Origin: Tetranychus cinnabarinus
Taxonomy: Eukaryota > Arthropoda > Arachnida > Trombidiformes > Tetranychidae
NCBI GenBank assembly: GCA_022266195.1
Contig: WHVY01000002.1
Coordinates: forward strand, 2,061,001-2,125,000
DNA: 64,000 nucleotides
Direction: 5' to 3'
Shown here: positions 50,101-60,827 of the stretch, piece after piece
Position numbering within the stretch: position 1 is the stretch's first letter
Layout of the letters: every line of letters starts with the position of its first letter
Notes under the pieces: generated by a model
The model's input: only the letters and a program-made list of their open reading frames with translations
Told to the model about the DNA's origin: nothing
Databases searched by the model: none
Program-made: the position numbers and the translations under genes

Positions 50101-51255
50101 CTAAATTTTATTCAATGGTTGAGGCCGCCATTCAGACCAGTCAACAAAACATCCTTTGGTTTTAAGATACGTGTCCCTTGAAACGGCTCTCATTGCAACA
50201 ACATCAGTAGACCCAAAAATTGATGCACCAAGCCACGCAATGTAATTCTCTTTACAAAGAGGAGGATGAAACATAAATTTGTCAATATAAATGTTATTTG
50301 AATATTTTTCAATCTTTTTCACTAAAAATAACAGCTCCATTTTTAATCTATGCTTGAATCCAGGTAACATTGAGGTGCCGCCGGTAATAATCAAGTTGGA
50401 GGCTAGTGTTTTACGATAATCAATCGGACAGGACAATAAAACTTCTAAAATTAGAGTTGCTACAGTCTCTTCCTCGCCATACAGCTCAAATAAAATTTCA
50501 CCAGCACTTTCTCGTAGGCCTCCTGGAATGAGTAGAGTATTATTTTGGTCAACATGAAAATAGACATCTTTTGGTGTATTATCTGGAGCTTCTTTCAATC
50601 CTGCTTTATGTTCCAACATTAATTGACCACGTTCGAAAGGAGCAATAAAACATGTCTTGACTTTAATGTTTTCTAGAACAGAATCATCAAGACGATCTGA
50701 CTCTTCATATACTTTTTCTACACCATTTTTTCTTAAAATTGCCTTCCTATCAATAAGCTCATCATGAATCCTTTCATTGATTGCTTTGCCTCCTAATGGT
50801 GTATATTTGACAGAATTGACCAGCGTGATGCCTTCGATAACTGGCACTGCCATTGCTTCTTTCCATCCAATATCAAGAACAATTCCTGTCGAGACCATGT
50901 ACGGTACAAGAGTCATTAAATGGTGAGGTACTATTAGAAGGGATGGAACTTCAAAATGTTGATAAAGAACATTTATCAGGGATTGTCGAACATTGTTTTG
51001 AGTAAATAAGGTTTCGATGAGGATCACTTTACGTTCTTTATAGTTGACACCAAGATATCTAAAGTAAATTGTCTGGATAATTGTTTTAAAAGCTTGGTCC
51101 AACTGACTTCCAGATAGACTGGCTAACTCAACTTCTTTTCCATGTGACGATGCGACAACAGATCTGATGATTGCCCGAGGAGCCAACTCTTGAACAAATC
51201 CACACTTTGTGTACCTATGGCCAAACTCTAGGATCACACTATGTTTATCTGTCAT
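50101..51255 (-). CDS. ACTR10: Actin-related protein 10 (dynactin pointed-end subunit, Arp11)
   Basis: Caps the pointed end of the Arp1 filament in dynactin, the dynein adaptor. Single intact exon of 384 residues (417 in mammals). The N-terminus MTDKHSVILEFGHRYTKCGF is the first actin-fold phosphate loop. Further family segments are RKVILIETLF, VPSLLIVPHHLMTLVPYM, GIVLDIGWKEAMAVPVIEG, LGGKAINERIH, LLIPGGLRESAGEILFE and NLIITGGTSMLPGFKHRL. The intronless state is unusual here and could reflect intron loss or ancient retroposition, but no poly(A) remnant is seen. Divergent from ZC4H2, 650 bp apart. A decayed copy of its 5' end lies at 56692-56985. Confidence 0.93.
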   Translation of the reverse strand: MTDKHSVILEFGHRYTKCGFVQELAPRAIIRSVVASSHGKEVELASLSGSQLDQAFKTIIQTIYFRYLGVNYKERKVILIETLFTQNNVRQSLINVLYQHFEVPSLLIVPHHLMTLVPYMVSTGIVLDIGWKEAMAVPVIEGITLVNSVKYTPLGGKAINERIHDELIDRKAILRKNGVEKVYEESDRLDDSVLENIKVKTCFIAPFERGQLMLEHKAGLKEAPDNTPKDVYFHVDQNNTLLIPGGLRESAGEILFELYGEEETVATLILEVLLSCPIDYRKTLASNLIITGGTSMLPGFKHRLKMELLFLVKKIEKYSNNIYIDKFMFHPPLCKENYIAWLGASIFGSTDVVAMRAVSRDTYLKTKGCFVDWSEWRPQPLNKI

Positions 51256-51907
51256 GATTCAGACTGTTAACTATAAGAATTCAATTAAAAACATGTCGAT
51301 CAAAAAACAATCACAATCATCACAATAACATATGATTCAATAAAAATATTTCCTCAGTCTCCTAAAAGCGCCATCTGCCGTTTCTTTAGATCTCTTTGAT
51401 AAATTGATAATAATAATTGATCACAAAATATAAAATCTTCATTAATTAATCAGATTCATTGCCAAAAACATTTTTTGGTTTGAAATGTAATAACTTCTGG
51501 TGCGAATCAATTTGTGAATTTTATATCGTTGTTTTTCATCTGTTATAATTCATCGCTGCAGTTGAATATTACTTTGTGATAATCACTTTAATAATAACTT
51601 AAAATTGGCTCGAAAGACATAAAAAATTAATGTATTGTAAACGTGAATAGTGTTGATTGTTCAATCAATTCATCTACTGTATTCAAAAATGAACTGAAAA
51701 TATGAAGATGCGAATTTCAAATTGAAAAAGGACGCAACGTATCTGATTGGCTAAATGCAAACACATGGAACTGGGCTATATTTCATTCCAAGCTCTACAT
51801 TGTGATCCTCCACCTTAAAGGAGCTTCGTTTTTCCCTGATAATTTCAAACTTAAAATTGTATTTTTGTTTTTTATTTGATTCGTTATTTGATCAGTATTA
51901 ATTTAAG
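51256..51907. other. Shared upstream region of ACTR10 and ZC4H2
   Basis: 650 bp between divergent starts, likely a bidirectional promoter region; no specific element is seen. The ACTR10-proximal part (51300-51390) recurs at 56917-56985. Confidence 0.45.
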
Positions 51908-52871
51908 ATGTCCAGTTTATCATCCAATATTCATATTTTAACACCAGAGGATGAAATTTCCATCAGAAAATTGGAATGTCTCAAAGAGCTTCGGTAAGTT
52001 TTGTTTATATTCACTTCTAGTTTATATTTATTGCGATGAATGTTATTTTTGTTTATCTTTTAATTGATTTTTTATCATTGACTTACTCTCCAGTGATGTT
52101 ACTTTGGAGCTGAGCAAAAAGAAAGCACGTTTACATAGTGCTTTGGAGGCCATGGATGAGGAGGCTAAATGTCTCGAGACATTCAAAAACGAGAAAGCTT
52201 TGATTGAGCAAGAAAGAGAAGCTCATTGTGCAGAATTGTTGTTAATTCGAGATGATCTCAATCAAATGGAATCGGTGATTCAAGAATCAGAAAGTGAAAC
52301 GGATCATCATTTAGCTATGGCCAAAAGTTTAATTCTTGAATGGCAAAAACTTGCGGATCGTGCAAATAAAATACGATCAGCTCTTGGTCTTAATCAGCTT
52401 CCGAATCTCCCAGAAGAAGAAAAACTGAAAGAGGATATAATCAAAAGTACTGGAAGTGAAGACGGGGCTCATCATCATGCTATGGCATTTGAGCAGGACA
52501 ACGCTTTCAAGCCTCTTTTAATGATTGCAAACCAACAACCAATGCAACAACAACCTTACTTATTTCCATCACCGACTTCGTCCAGCTCAAGAGATTTTCA
52601 ATCTGTAGGACCTCATTCGCCTGGAATGGGGATGTCATCTTTAATGAATCCTCATCATGGCCCACCCTCTGGGTTGATGTCTTCAGGATCTTCGTCAAAT
52701 TTAGTAGAAAGATCTCAAAATCGTTCTTCATTTTGCCAACAACCTCCTCCAATGAAATCGTGTCTCACTTGTTTCCAACAAATCCATCGAAATGCTCCAA
52801 TCTGTCCTAACTGTAAGGCCAAAAGTAGATCTCGTAATCCAAAGAAACCTAAACGTAAACCAGAAGATTAA
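51908..52871 (+). CDS. ZC4H2: ZC4H2 (C4H2-type zinc-finger protein)
   Basis: Conserved animal protein needed for neuronal development; in vertebrates it stabilises RNF220 and Smads. Two exons: 51908-51993 and 52094-52871, giving 287 residues (224 in human). The N-terminal half is a coiled coil starting IRKLECLKELRDVTLELSKK and containing EREAHCAELLLIRDDLNQME. LNQLPNLPEEEKL then aligns with the family. The middle is a Met/Gln/Ser/Pro-rich insert of roughly 80 residues longer than in human. The C-terminal zinc finger is nearly invariant: QQPPPMKSCLTCFQQIHRNA, then PICPNCKAKSRSRNPKKPKR with its basic nuclear-localisation tail. Four Cys and the Gln-Ile-His fit C4H2. No defect is seen. Confidence 0.95.
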
Positions 52872-53310
52872 TAGCATTAATCTGGCATGATCAAGCTCAT
52901 CATTTTCATCTATTTCTTTTGTTCTTAAGTATTTTGAATACAAAAAAACCTTTTTTTCTGGCAAAAAAATTCACCATCAATTACATAAACTCAAGAAAAT
53001 ATTAATCATTTACTTTCGGAAAGACGATTTCATGATTCATTCAATCATCTCATCTCATCTGGTACAACAATCCCCATTGATAATGATTAGGGTAGCGACG
53101 ATTGTTTCATTTCACATTCATGAACCATAACATAATTTAAATCCATCCTTTTTTATTTTTCCTTTGTGGATTATCTGTAGAGATAAAATAACTTAATTAA
53201 ATTTTCTTATACAACTCATAATGTATTGAGCAAAATATATCAAATAATCAATTTCAGTTGAACAGGATTTTGGGGATGAAGAAGTATCTCAATTGATGGA
53301 CTTCTCAATT
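52872..53310. other. ZC4H2 3' flank with duplicated Piezo downstream sequence
   Basis: 52978-53130 is similar to 62950-63110, the region just beyond the genuine Piezo stop (shared ACATAAACTC, AAAATATTAAT, ATTGATAATGA, ATTGTTTC). This shows that the duplication which made the Piezo pseudogene included its 3' flank. Confidence 0.65.
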
Positions 53311-54762
53311 TAAGATTCCGGTTCATTTTGATTATCATAGATGACTTCATTATCGTCGATGAAGCATATAAATCAATGTTTTCCTCAGTTGTTCATCATC
53401 TTTGGTGATTTCGATTGTATGGTAATTGTAAATACTGGGATTTAAGTTTTGAGTCTTTGACTTTGAATCTCGAGTGATTGAGTAGGTAATTTTAACAAGA
53501 ATTGGCATATCAGATTGCAAGGCTTCAATCAAAGATCGTTGACTTGGTGGACTTATAGCCCAAACTGCTGTTGAATTACCATTAATTTTTGATTTAACTG
53601 CATCTGCATAACTATACGTTGAGAGTAGATTCTGTCCACTAACCCATTTTTTCGCGTTACATAATTGTTCGAGAGCATAGTAAGTTTTGGATGTGAAAGG
53701 GTTCAAAGCTTCATTAGTAGAGCTAACTTTAAATATTGACTGATAGCCACTGAATTCAATTTCAATGGCAAACTCGGAAGGTGCATTAGGCTGTCCAATG
53801 GTACCGCTGAGAGTAAATAAACAATGGAAACCAAATAGCCCCAATCATTAAAAGAAGAATAGCTCCTCCTCTAATATATTTTGGTGCTCTTCTTCGAGAT
53901 ATTGCACCAGGTTCGGGGAAATTTTCTTCGAATGTCAGTTCGCATTTTCTTTTCGTAGAAGAAGATAAATTGATTTAAAAATGTACCACAGTTTAGGTGC
54001 ATTATTGTCTGGGTCTGTAAAGGATCGACCAGTCATAGCAGGTAAAGCTATGAATAGGAAGATGTGCATAGCAAAAGAAATAACAATATGGAATATTAAT
54101 CTCTTTTTGACATCTTTTCGCAGGTAAAGACCACGATCAATGATGATTAAACCAAATTGGAAAAGTAGCATGAATAGAAAAGGCATTGGAACTCGATTTT
54201 CTTGTAAATATGTTGTAATATCACCAACACCAGGACTAGTCTGTAATGAATAAATATGATTAGCAAGAATTATAATTGAAATGATTCATAGAAAACAAAA
54301 TTAGCTGCTTACTCCAAATGAACTGTAACCAAACCAAACAGTAAAAAAGTTAATGAAATCGCAGAAAAACATCATTGCATAATAATCTTTTGCTATTCGA
54401 AACGGTGGTGACAAAATTCGTGTGATGAACTGTCTGACAGGAGAAACAGTCGCCCAACATCTAAATCAAAATTTAAAAAGTAAAAAGATGAATTAATATT
54501 TATTTTGTGATAAAAAATGAACAATTTTAAAAGCAAGTGGATCATCTTCAGAACTTACTTTTTCTGCATATTTTCACTTGCTTCAAGCAACTTTTGAACG
54601 ATTTCGATTTCCTTATCATCTTGAGTCACAAAATTGGACAATGGTTCATCTTCTTGATATCTTTGAGTTTCATCAGAGAAAGATAAATCCTCTATATTTC
54701 GTCTCCTTAGAATAGTTTCATTTTCTTTCATGGTATTTGCTATATGGACAGCGTCAAGTAAT
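53311..54762 (-). pseudogene. Decayed copy of the Piezo channel 3' region
   Basis: Reading down the minus strand, recognisable Piezo pieces are: MKENETILRRRNIEDLSFSD (54731; an in-frame stop lies 13 codons upstream), CWATVSPVRQFITRILSPPF (54460-54313), MPFLFMLLFQFGLIIIDRGL and ALPAMTGRSF followed by KLWYIFKSIYLLL (54240 to about 53940). A deletion of roughly 150 residues follows that should hold the IRSGYP-type and outer-helix segments. Then APKYIRGGAILLLMIGAIWFPLF appears in a second frame, and IGQPNAPSEFAIEIEFSGYQ (cap domain) to WAISPPSQRSLIEAL in a third. After KTLIYML another frame shift occurs, followed by IDDNEVIYDNQNEP and a stop. The last exons are missing. With a 5' end, internal part and 3' end all lost, it cannot make a channel. 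Parent: the Piezo gene at the right edge. Confidence 0.88.
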
Positions 54763-55038
54763 GTTGGAGGTCAGAATGGATCATTAACAAGTGAAGGTTT
54801 TTAAAAAAGCCGCTTCATTTGTCTGTATTATGAACAATGTTTACATACGGATAAGATCTGATGAAAAAGCTTAACTTCATACTGTTGATTTTCTTGTTAT
54901 TGTTAGACTGTTTTTCAAGTCTATTAAATTTTTTTATTACTTTTAATTTTGATATTTTGAACCAATTTTCACGGTTGTGATTATTTGTTAAATTTATATA
55001 CTTATTTTTGTGCAAATTGTAAATTAAATTTTCTAATA

Positions 55039-56019
55039 ATGTCCGATTCTCAACGCGTTAGTCCTTTTAAAAACTTTGTTGCTGGTGGTTTTGGTGGTGT
55101 CTGTTTGGTCTTTGCTGGCCATCCTCTTGACACCGTAAAGGTGCGACTTCAGACTATGCCAAAACCAGCTCCAGGCCAATCTCCAATGTATAAAGGAACA
55201 TTTGATTGTGCAAAACAAATTGTGACTAAAGAAGGTTTCACTGGTCTTTATCGTGGTATGGTTGCTCCGATTGCTGGTGTAGCTCCTATGTATGCAGTGT
55301 GTTTTTTTGGCTTTGGAGTCGGTAAGAAGTTGCAACAATCACATCCCGATGCAGAGTTGACATTACCACAGTTATTTAATGCCGGAATGTTGTCTGGTGT
55401 TTTTACCACTGGAATTATGGCTCCAGGTATGAATATTTGACCTAAAGATACCAACTATTGAAATATTTACTGATCATATTTTTATCAATTAATAACAGGA
55501 GAAAGGATAAAATGTTTATTACAAGTTCAAGCTGCTAATCCGAATGCTGCTCAACAATTTAAGGGACCAATTGATTGTGCCAAAACATTATATCGTCAAG
55601 GAGGTATTAGGAGCATTTATAAAGGAACAGCAGCTACATTATTGAGAGACATACCTGCTAGTGGTGCCTATTTTATGAGTTATGAGTGGATTCAACGTGT
55701 TTTAACACCAGAAGGTAAATCTAGAAGTGATTTAAGTGCCGGTCGAACTATTATTGCTGGTGGAATGGCTGGTATTTTCAATTGGATGGTCGCAATACCA
55801 GCTGACGTTCTCAAATCACGCCTGCAAACAGCTCCAGAAGGTACCTATCCTAATGGTATCAGGGATGTTTTTAAGCAATTGATGAGAGAAGATGGTGTTA
55901 AAGCACTTTACCGAGGCGCCACTCCAGTTTTCCTTCGAGCTTTCCCGGCAAACGCTGCATGTTTCCTTGGTTATGAACTTGCAATGAAATTTCTCAATTA
56001 CTTAGCTCCTGATTTATAA
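55039..56019 (+). CDS. SLC25A20: Mitochondrial carnitine/acylcarnitine carrier, copy 1
   Basis: Inner-membrane antiporter exchanging acylcarnitine for carnitine to feed beta-oxidation. Two exons: 55039-55426 and 55499-56019, giving 302 residues (301 in human). Start MSDSQRVSPFKNFVAGGFGG. The three mitochondrial-carrier signatures are intact: HPLDTVKVRLQT, APGERIKCLLQVQ and IPADVLKSRLQT, each in a repeat of about 100 residues with two membrane spans. The second, with its Arg, is characteristic of CACT. The C-terminus GYELAMKFLNYLAPDL matches the family. A second intact copy lies 1.27 kb downstream in the same orientation and shares the intron position. Confidence 0.95.
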
Positions 56020-57059
56020 AAAAAAAACATTCAACGAAATGCAATATTTACTGACACTTTTGAAAAAAGTTGATTAGCTCTATTAATTAATAAAATTGAA
56101 CAATTGTTGATCATTGTTAATGTTTCTTGCCTTTTCAATGTTTACAGTTTAATAAATCCACTTCATTAATGCCTTACTCCTGATGTATTCCTAATATATT
56201 CCTGATTGTTTAACCTGAATCTAAACACTAGAAACAACTGGTTACTTTGATTATCATGCGACAGCAATTAGTTAACATTGAATCATTGAACTTGAAAAGG
56301 AAACGAAACGAAAGAAACACCATTGAATAACCTTTCCTTGAATCATCCGCAGCACCCTTATCTGCATTTGTATCTTCATTTATCGTTATAACCATCGTTT
56401 TCCTTTGAATGCATCGTTATTCGTTCTCTGATCTTTTCTGGTAATTCATTTCTGTAATTTTCCTAAACATTTCATTTTTTGGTTCCATCTAAATGTCAAT
56501 TGAATTACCTTATTAGTTAACATGAATTTATTGACAATTGATTGAAAAAATTAGTGTTGACCAACGAACTGGACTTTGACTCATTGAACACGAATATAAC
56601 AGATAAAAAGTTAACCTGATTTGTATCGAAATGTTTGATATCCATTTTTTTGGATTAACTGCGTTCAATAAAATGCGTTTTGTCGTGAATGACTTTACTC
56701 TCTTTATAATTGACACCAAGATATCTTAAGTAAATTGTCTAGAAAATTGTTTGGAAAGCTTGGTCCAACAAACTTCCAGATAGACTGGCTAACTCGACTT
56801 CTTTACCATGTGACGATGCGACAACAGATTTGATGATTGCCCGAGGAGCCAACTCTTGAACAAACCCACATTTTGTATATCTACGATGTTAATGATCCCG
56901 ACTGTTAAATGGCAATCATAATTCCCACAATAAATTGTGTGATTCAATAAAATGTTTCCTCCGTCTTAAAACGCCATCTGCTGTTTCTATTATTGATATC
57001 CTATTTTTGTTAAATTTGAAAACTTACTCTTTGAAAATTGTAAATTAACTATCACAAAA
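56020..57059. repeat. Mosaic of duplication scraps between the two carriers
   Basis: In order: carrier 3' flank (56051-56158, like 49530-49637); a block like 47590-47740 (56161-56290); a block like 48230-48560 (56362-56680), so about 500 bp is missing between them compared with the other locus; then the ACTR10 5' end with its upstream DNA (56692-56985). No open frame survives. Confidence 0.75.
56692..56985 (-). pseudogene. Scrap of the ACTR10 5' end
   Basis: Matches 51026-51246 of ACTR10 (shared TTGACACCAAGATATCTTAA-like segment, CCAGATAGACTGGCTAACTC, CATGTGACGATGCGACAACA, GATGATTGCCCGAGGAGCCA) plus its upstream DNA to about 51390. The first codons are deleted and the copy stops abruptly after about 70 codons' worth of sequence. 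Confidence 0.88.
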
Positions 57060-57255
57060 ATGTCTGATTCTCAGCACATTAGTCCTTTAAAAACTTCATT
57101 GCTGATGGTTTTGGTGTTGGTACCGTAATGCTCTTAATACCGTAAAAGTGTAACTTTAAACTATGCCAAAGCAGCTCCAGACCAATCGATCCATCCCGAT
57201 GCAGATTACCACATTTATTTAATTCCGGAATGTTGTCAGGTGTTTTTACAGAGCA
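57060..57255 (+). pseudogene. Scrap of a carnitine-carrier first exon
   Basis: Begins ATGTCTGATTCTCAGCAC like the carrier starts, but loses frame within about 13 codons. It keeps recognisable pieces (GCTGATGGTTTTGG, CATCCCGATGCAG, CCGGAATGTTGTCAGGTGTT) with several internal deletions. It lies immediately upstream of intact copy 2. Confidence 0.85.
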
Positions 57256-57291
57256 GTTTTTGGAGAAATCGTAAATTAATTTTTCCAAAAA

Positions 57292-58264
57292 ATGTCTGAA
57301 TCACAACGTGTAAATCATAATAAAAATTTAGTTGCTGGTGGTTTTGGTGGTGTCTGCTTAGTCTTTGCTGGTTACCCGCTTGACACCGTTAAAGTGAGAC
57401 TTCAGACTATGTCGACACCAACTGCAGGCCAATCTCCAACGTATAAGGGAGCATTTGATTGTGCAAAACAAATTGTGACTAAAGAAGGTTTCACTGGTCT
57501 TTATCGTGGTATGCTCGCTCCACTGGTTATCTCTGCTCCGACATTTTCGCTCTGTTTCTTTGGCTTTGGAGTTGGTAAAAAGTTACAACAATCTCATCCC
57601 GAAGAACAGTTAACATTACCACAATTATTTAATGCCGGAATGTTGTCAGCTGTTTTTACCACTGCAATAATAGCTCCAGGTATGAACAATTAACCTAACG
57701 ATCATTTCTATTGTGATATTTATTACAAATCTGTTAACAGGAGAAAGGATAAAATGTTTATTATTACAAGTTCAAAGGGCTAATCCAAATGCAGTTCAAC
57801 AATTTAAGGGACCATTTGATTGTGCCAAAGCACTTTATCGTCAAGGAGGCATTAGAAGTATTTACAAAGGAACAGCAGCTACATTATTGAGAGACATACC
57901 TAGTAATGGTGCCTATTTCATTGGTTATGAGTGGATTCAACGCGTTTTAACACCTGAAGGTAAATCTAGAAGTGATTTAAGTGCCGGTCGTACGATTATT
58001 GCCGGTGGAATGGCTGGTATTTTCAATTGGATTGTTGCGATTCCAGCTGATGTTCTCAAATCACGCCTGCAAACAGCACCAGAAGGTACCTATCCTAATG
58101 GTATCAGGGATGTTTTCATCAAATTAATGAGAGAAGATGGTGTTAAAGCACTTTACCGAGGCGCCACTCCAGTTTTCCTTCGAGCTTTCCCGGCAAACGC
58201 TGCATGTTTCCTTGGTTATGAACTCGCAATGAAATTTCTTAATTGGTTAGCTCCTGATATGTAG
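57292..58264 (+). CDS. Mitochondrial carnitine/acylcarnitine carrier, copy 2
   Basis: Tandem paralogue of the carrier at 55039. Two exons: 57292-57679 and 57741-58264, giving 303 residues. Start MSESQRVNHNKNLVAGGFGG. The signatures YPLDTVKVRLQT, APGERIKCLLLQVQ and IPADVLKSRLQT are present. Odd: one extra Leu codon (TTA) sits in the second signature, shifting the helix register just after the Lys. Much of the rest is near-identical to copy 1, especially the C-terminal 120 residues, while the N-terminal 20 residues and parts around the second membrane span (LVISAPTFSLCF against IAGVAPMYAVCF) differ. This hints at specialisation or relaxed constraint. It is probably expressed, since the frame and splice sites are intact. 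Confidence 0.92.
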
Positions 58265-58962
58265 GAAAAATCATTCAACTTGAGGCAATATTCCTGATAC
58301 TTTTGAAAAAAGTTGATGAGCTTGATTAATTAATAATAATGAACAATTGTTGATCATTATTAAATAGTCTATATGTATAATATTATTAGTCTTGAATATC
58401 TTTAAGTTTAATTTAATTTTACTTATCAAAACCTCAAATCTTTCCAATCTTTGAATTTATTGCAGTTAACTAGCAACTCAATAATCGAGGCTAAAAAGTC
58501 AACTTGTTTGCAATAATTATTTCCATGTTAAATCAAAGAACCACAATAAAAGTTTCTTTTTCAATCAATTTTGATTCTTAGTATCTCTAAACGGTTATCT
58601 CGCTGACTAATTTCAATCTGACCCGAGATTCAGCTACAAAAAAATGAACTTGAAAACACTCAATTTATTGATAGTTTATGACAATTTTGTTGTGACTTCC
58701 AATCCTGACTTTCACTTTCGCTCTTACAAAGAAATACTTTTTAGGTCAAAACTGGTTTACGGTCAATGCATATTTTTCCAGCTGTTGGTCTGGTATTGTG
58801 GCTCCAACAAAAGGGTTGCTTTAAGCACATTGTTTTCGTTTTACAACGAAACTATACGTTAGATCTCAAAAAATTTTTTATTCATCAATATCGTTTCGTT
58901 TATCAACAGTTCAACAGTAATCAAACATTTTGCTAAATTGCTCATTACCAACTTTGTTTAAA
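58265..58962. repeat. First copy of tandem unit: carrier 3' flank and family-gene C 5' flank
   Basis: 58265-58640 is similar to 59934-60275 plus 60492-60510, and 58740-58962 is nearly identical to 60605-60827. The TA at 58608-58609 is the unoccupied equivalent of the MITE insertion at 60278. No gene lies here. Confidence 0.85.
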
Positions 58963-59756
58963 ATGAATGCAAACAGTAATGTACCGAGTAAAGTGACGAT
59001 CAAAGTGAAATTGTGTGATGAAGATTATCATGATATTGTTCTTGACTGGTCAGATGAAAGTTGTGAATACAAACAGCAACTATTTATGCGAAAGGTAAGA
59101 TCATTCAATCATCCAATTTACATTCTTAATACTAAATATTGTCTTGCTTAAAATTATAGCTTGCTTCATACACCAGGGTTCCGATTGAATATTTCACAAT
59201 TGTAATATTTTACCATGGAGATACTGCAAGTATATTTCGCAACCAAGAAACTAAATTCAGGTGAAATAATTGTTTTTGTTGAAATTGAATTAATTTTGAT
59301 AGTATAAATCTTTTTTAACTTCCATCCAATAGAGCTGAATTGGTTGAACCTGCTGAAACTGATGAAACTTTTATGAGTATTTTCAGCGATGGCGATTGTT
59401 TTTGTCTAAATCCAATATGCACTTGGTCAGACCAGTATAAAAATTTTGTGGTAAAATTTGAACTGGCGACTCCAGATCAGGTTAATGTTTCACAATGTGA
59501 CTGGTTCTGGTGTCAATACAGGAATACCAGAGCTTTAATGGATAGAAGAATAAGAATACTTAAAAGTTCTGAGTTAGTGGCAAAACTCAATGCTGCAAGC
59601 GAGAGATCGCATGTTGATAATGGTGCAGAATTTAGGAAAATTTTTGCTGATTTTGATATCCATCAAGCTATGTCAGATGTACTTGGCTGTCGTGACGAAA
59701 ATAACCCGGATGGAAATAGTCCTGAATATCGATCGTATCCATCGTATCGTGGTTGA
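58963..59756 (+). CDS. Unrecognised family protein, member C
   Basis: Three exons: 58963-59094, 59160-59260 and 59333-59756, giving 218 residues; the frame is maintained across both introns. Exon 1 encodes MNANSNVPSKVTIKVKLCDE and DYHDIVLDWSDESCEYKQQL, the possible ubiquitin-like start. Exon 2 continues LASYTRVPIEYFTIVIFYHG. Exon 3 has DETFMSIFSDGDCFCLN, SQCDWFWCQY and ALMDRRIRILKSSEL, matching A and B position for position (DGDCF, C-x-F/W-x-C-Q, D-K/R-K/R), and ends YPSYRG. No secretion signal or membrane span. Tandem with D. The function is unknown; the conserved Cys residues could bind metal or be structural. Confidence 0.75.
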
Positions 59757-60277
59757 TCTTTGATTTTTATTCTTAAAACTTGCTGATAATTTTATTTGCT
59801 TATTTACCGTATTTGTCTAACTAACGATCTAACTTAATATGTAATATTTCAATCAGAAAAATCATCCAAAAACCAGCTCCTTGGTTATGAACTTGCAATG
59901 AAATTTCTCAATTGGTTAGCTCCTGATTTATAAGAAAAATCATTCAACGAAATGCAATATTTACTGACCCTTTTGAAGAAAGTTGATGAGCTCGATAACT
60001 AATAAAATTGAACAAATTTTTATCATTATTAAATAATCTATATGTATTATTAGTCTTGAATATCTTTAAGTTTCAATAATTTAATTTTACTTTCAAAACC
60101 TCAAGTCTTTCCTATCTTTGTTACAGTTAACAATCAACTCAATAATCGAGTCAAAAAAATTAACTTGTTTGCAATAATTGTTTCCACGTTAAATCAAAGA
60201 ATCACAATAAAAGTTTCTTTTTCAATCAATGTTGATTCTTAGTATTTCGACGAGCTAAACGGTTATCTAGCTGACTA
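59757..60277. repeat. Second carrier tail scrap and flank
   Basis: After the C 3' flank, 59876-59933 reproduces the last 18 codons and stop of a carnitine carrier (GYELAMKFLNWLAPDL), followed by carrier 3' flank to 60277. It marks the start of the second tandem unit. Confidence 0.85.
59876..59933 (+). pseudogene. 3' terminal scrap of a carnitine carrier
   Basis: The last residues and stop of the carrier with nothing upstream: the left breakpoint of the tandem duplication that produced gene D. Confidence 0.88.
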
Positions 60278-60491
60278 AGGTATGGGCCCTAAAGTTTGTC
60301 AGTATAATGCCCATATTTATTTGAATTTAACAAGTATTTAATTGAAAATTCATTATTTTTTGGAGATAATTATTGATAGTGGACCTTGTTTAGCAGCTCT
60401 GACTATTTTTTCACTAAATTTTAACTTAAATACTTTGTTAAATTCAAATAAATATGTACCACTATACTGACAAACTTTAGGGCCCATACCT
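60278..60491. mobile_element. 214-bp MITE with TA target duplication and known empty site
   Basis: Inverted repeats of about 75 bp begin AGGTATGGGCCCTAAAGTTT at both ends (right end on the reverse strand), flanked by TA at 60276-60277 and 60492-60493. The paralogous unit has the uninterrupted sequence CTGACTAATTTCAATCT at about 58604-58620, so the insertion point and target duplication are read directly. No coding capacity. Confidence 0.95.
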
Positions 60492-60827
60492 TAATTTCAA
60501 TCTCACCTTTCAACAACAAAACATTATAGAAACTCGAAAGCACTTTAGTTACTAACAAGTTTACTGTAACTTCCGGTCCTGACTTTAGTTTTCCTCCTCT
60601 TAGGTCAAACTGGTTTATGGTCAGTGCATTTTTATGTTTTTTTCAGCTGTTGGTTTGGTATTGTGTTTATAACAAAAGGGTTGCTTTAAGCACATTGTTT
60701 TCGTTTTACAACGAAACTATACGTTAGATCTCAAAAAATTTCTTATTCATCAATATCGTTTCGTTTATCAACAGTTCAACAGTAATCAAACATTTTGCTA
60801 AATTGCTCATTACCAACTTTGTTTAAA
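60492..60827. repeat. Family-gene D 5' flank
   Basis: Nearly identical to 58610-58962 apart from small indels; the last 150 bp before the ATG are almost unchanged, so the promoter was copied with the gene. Confidence 0.8.
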
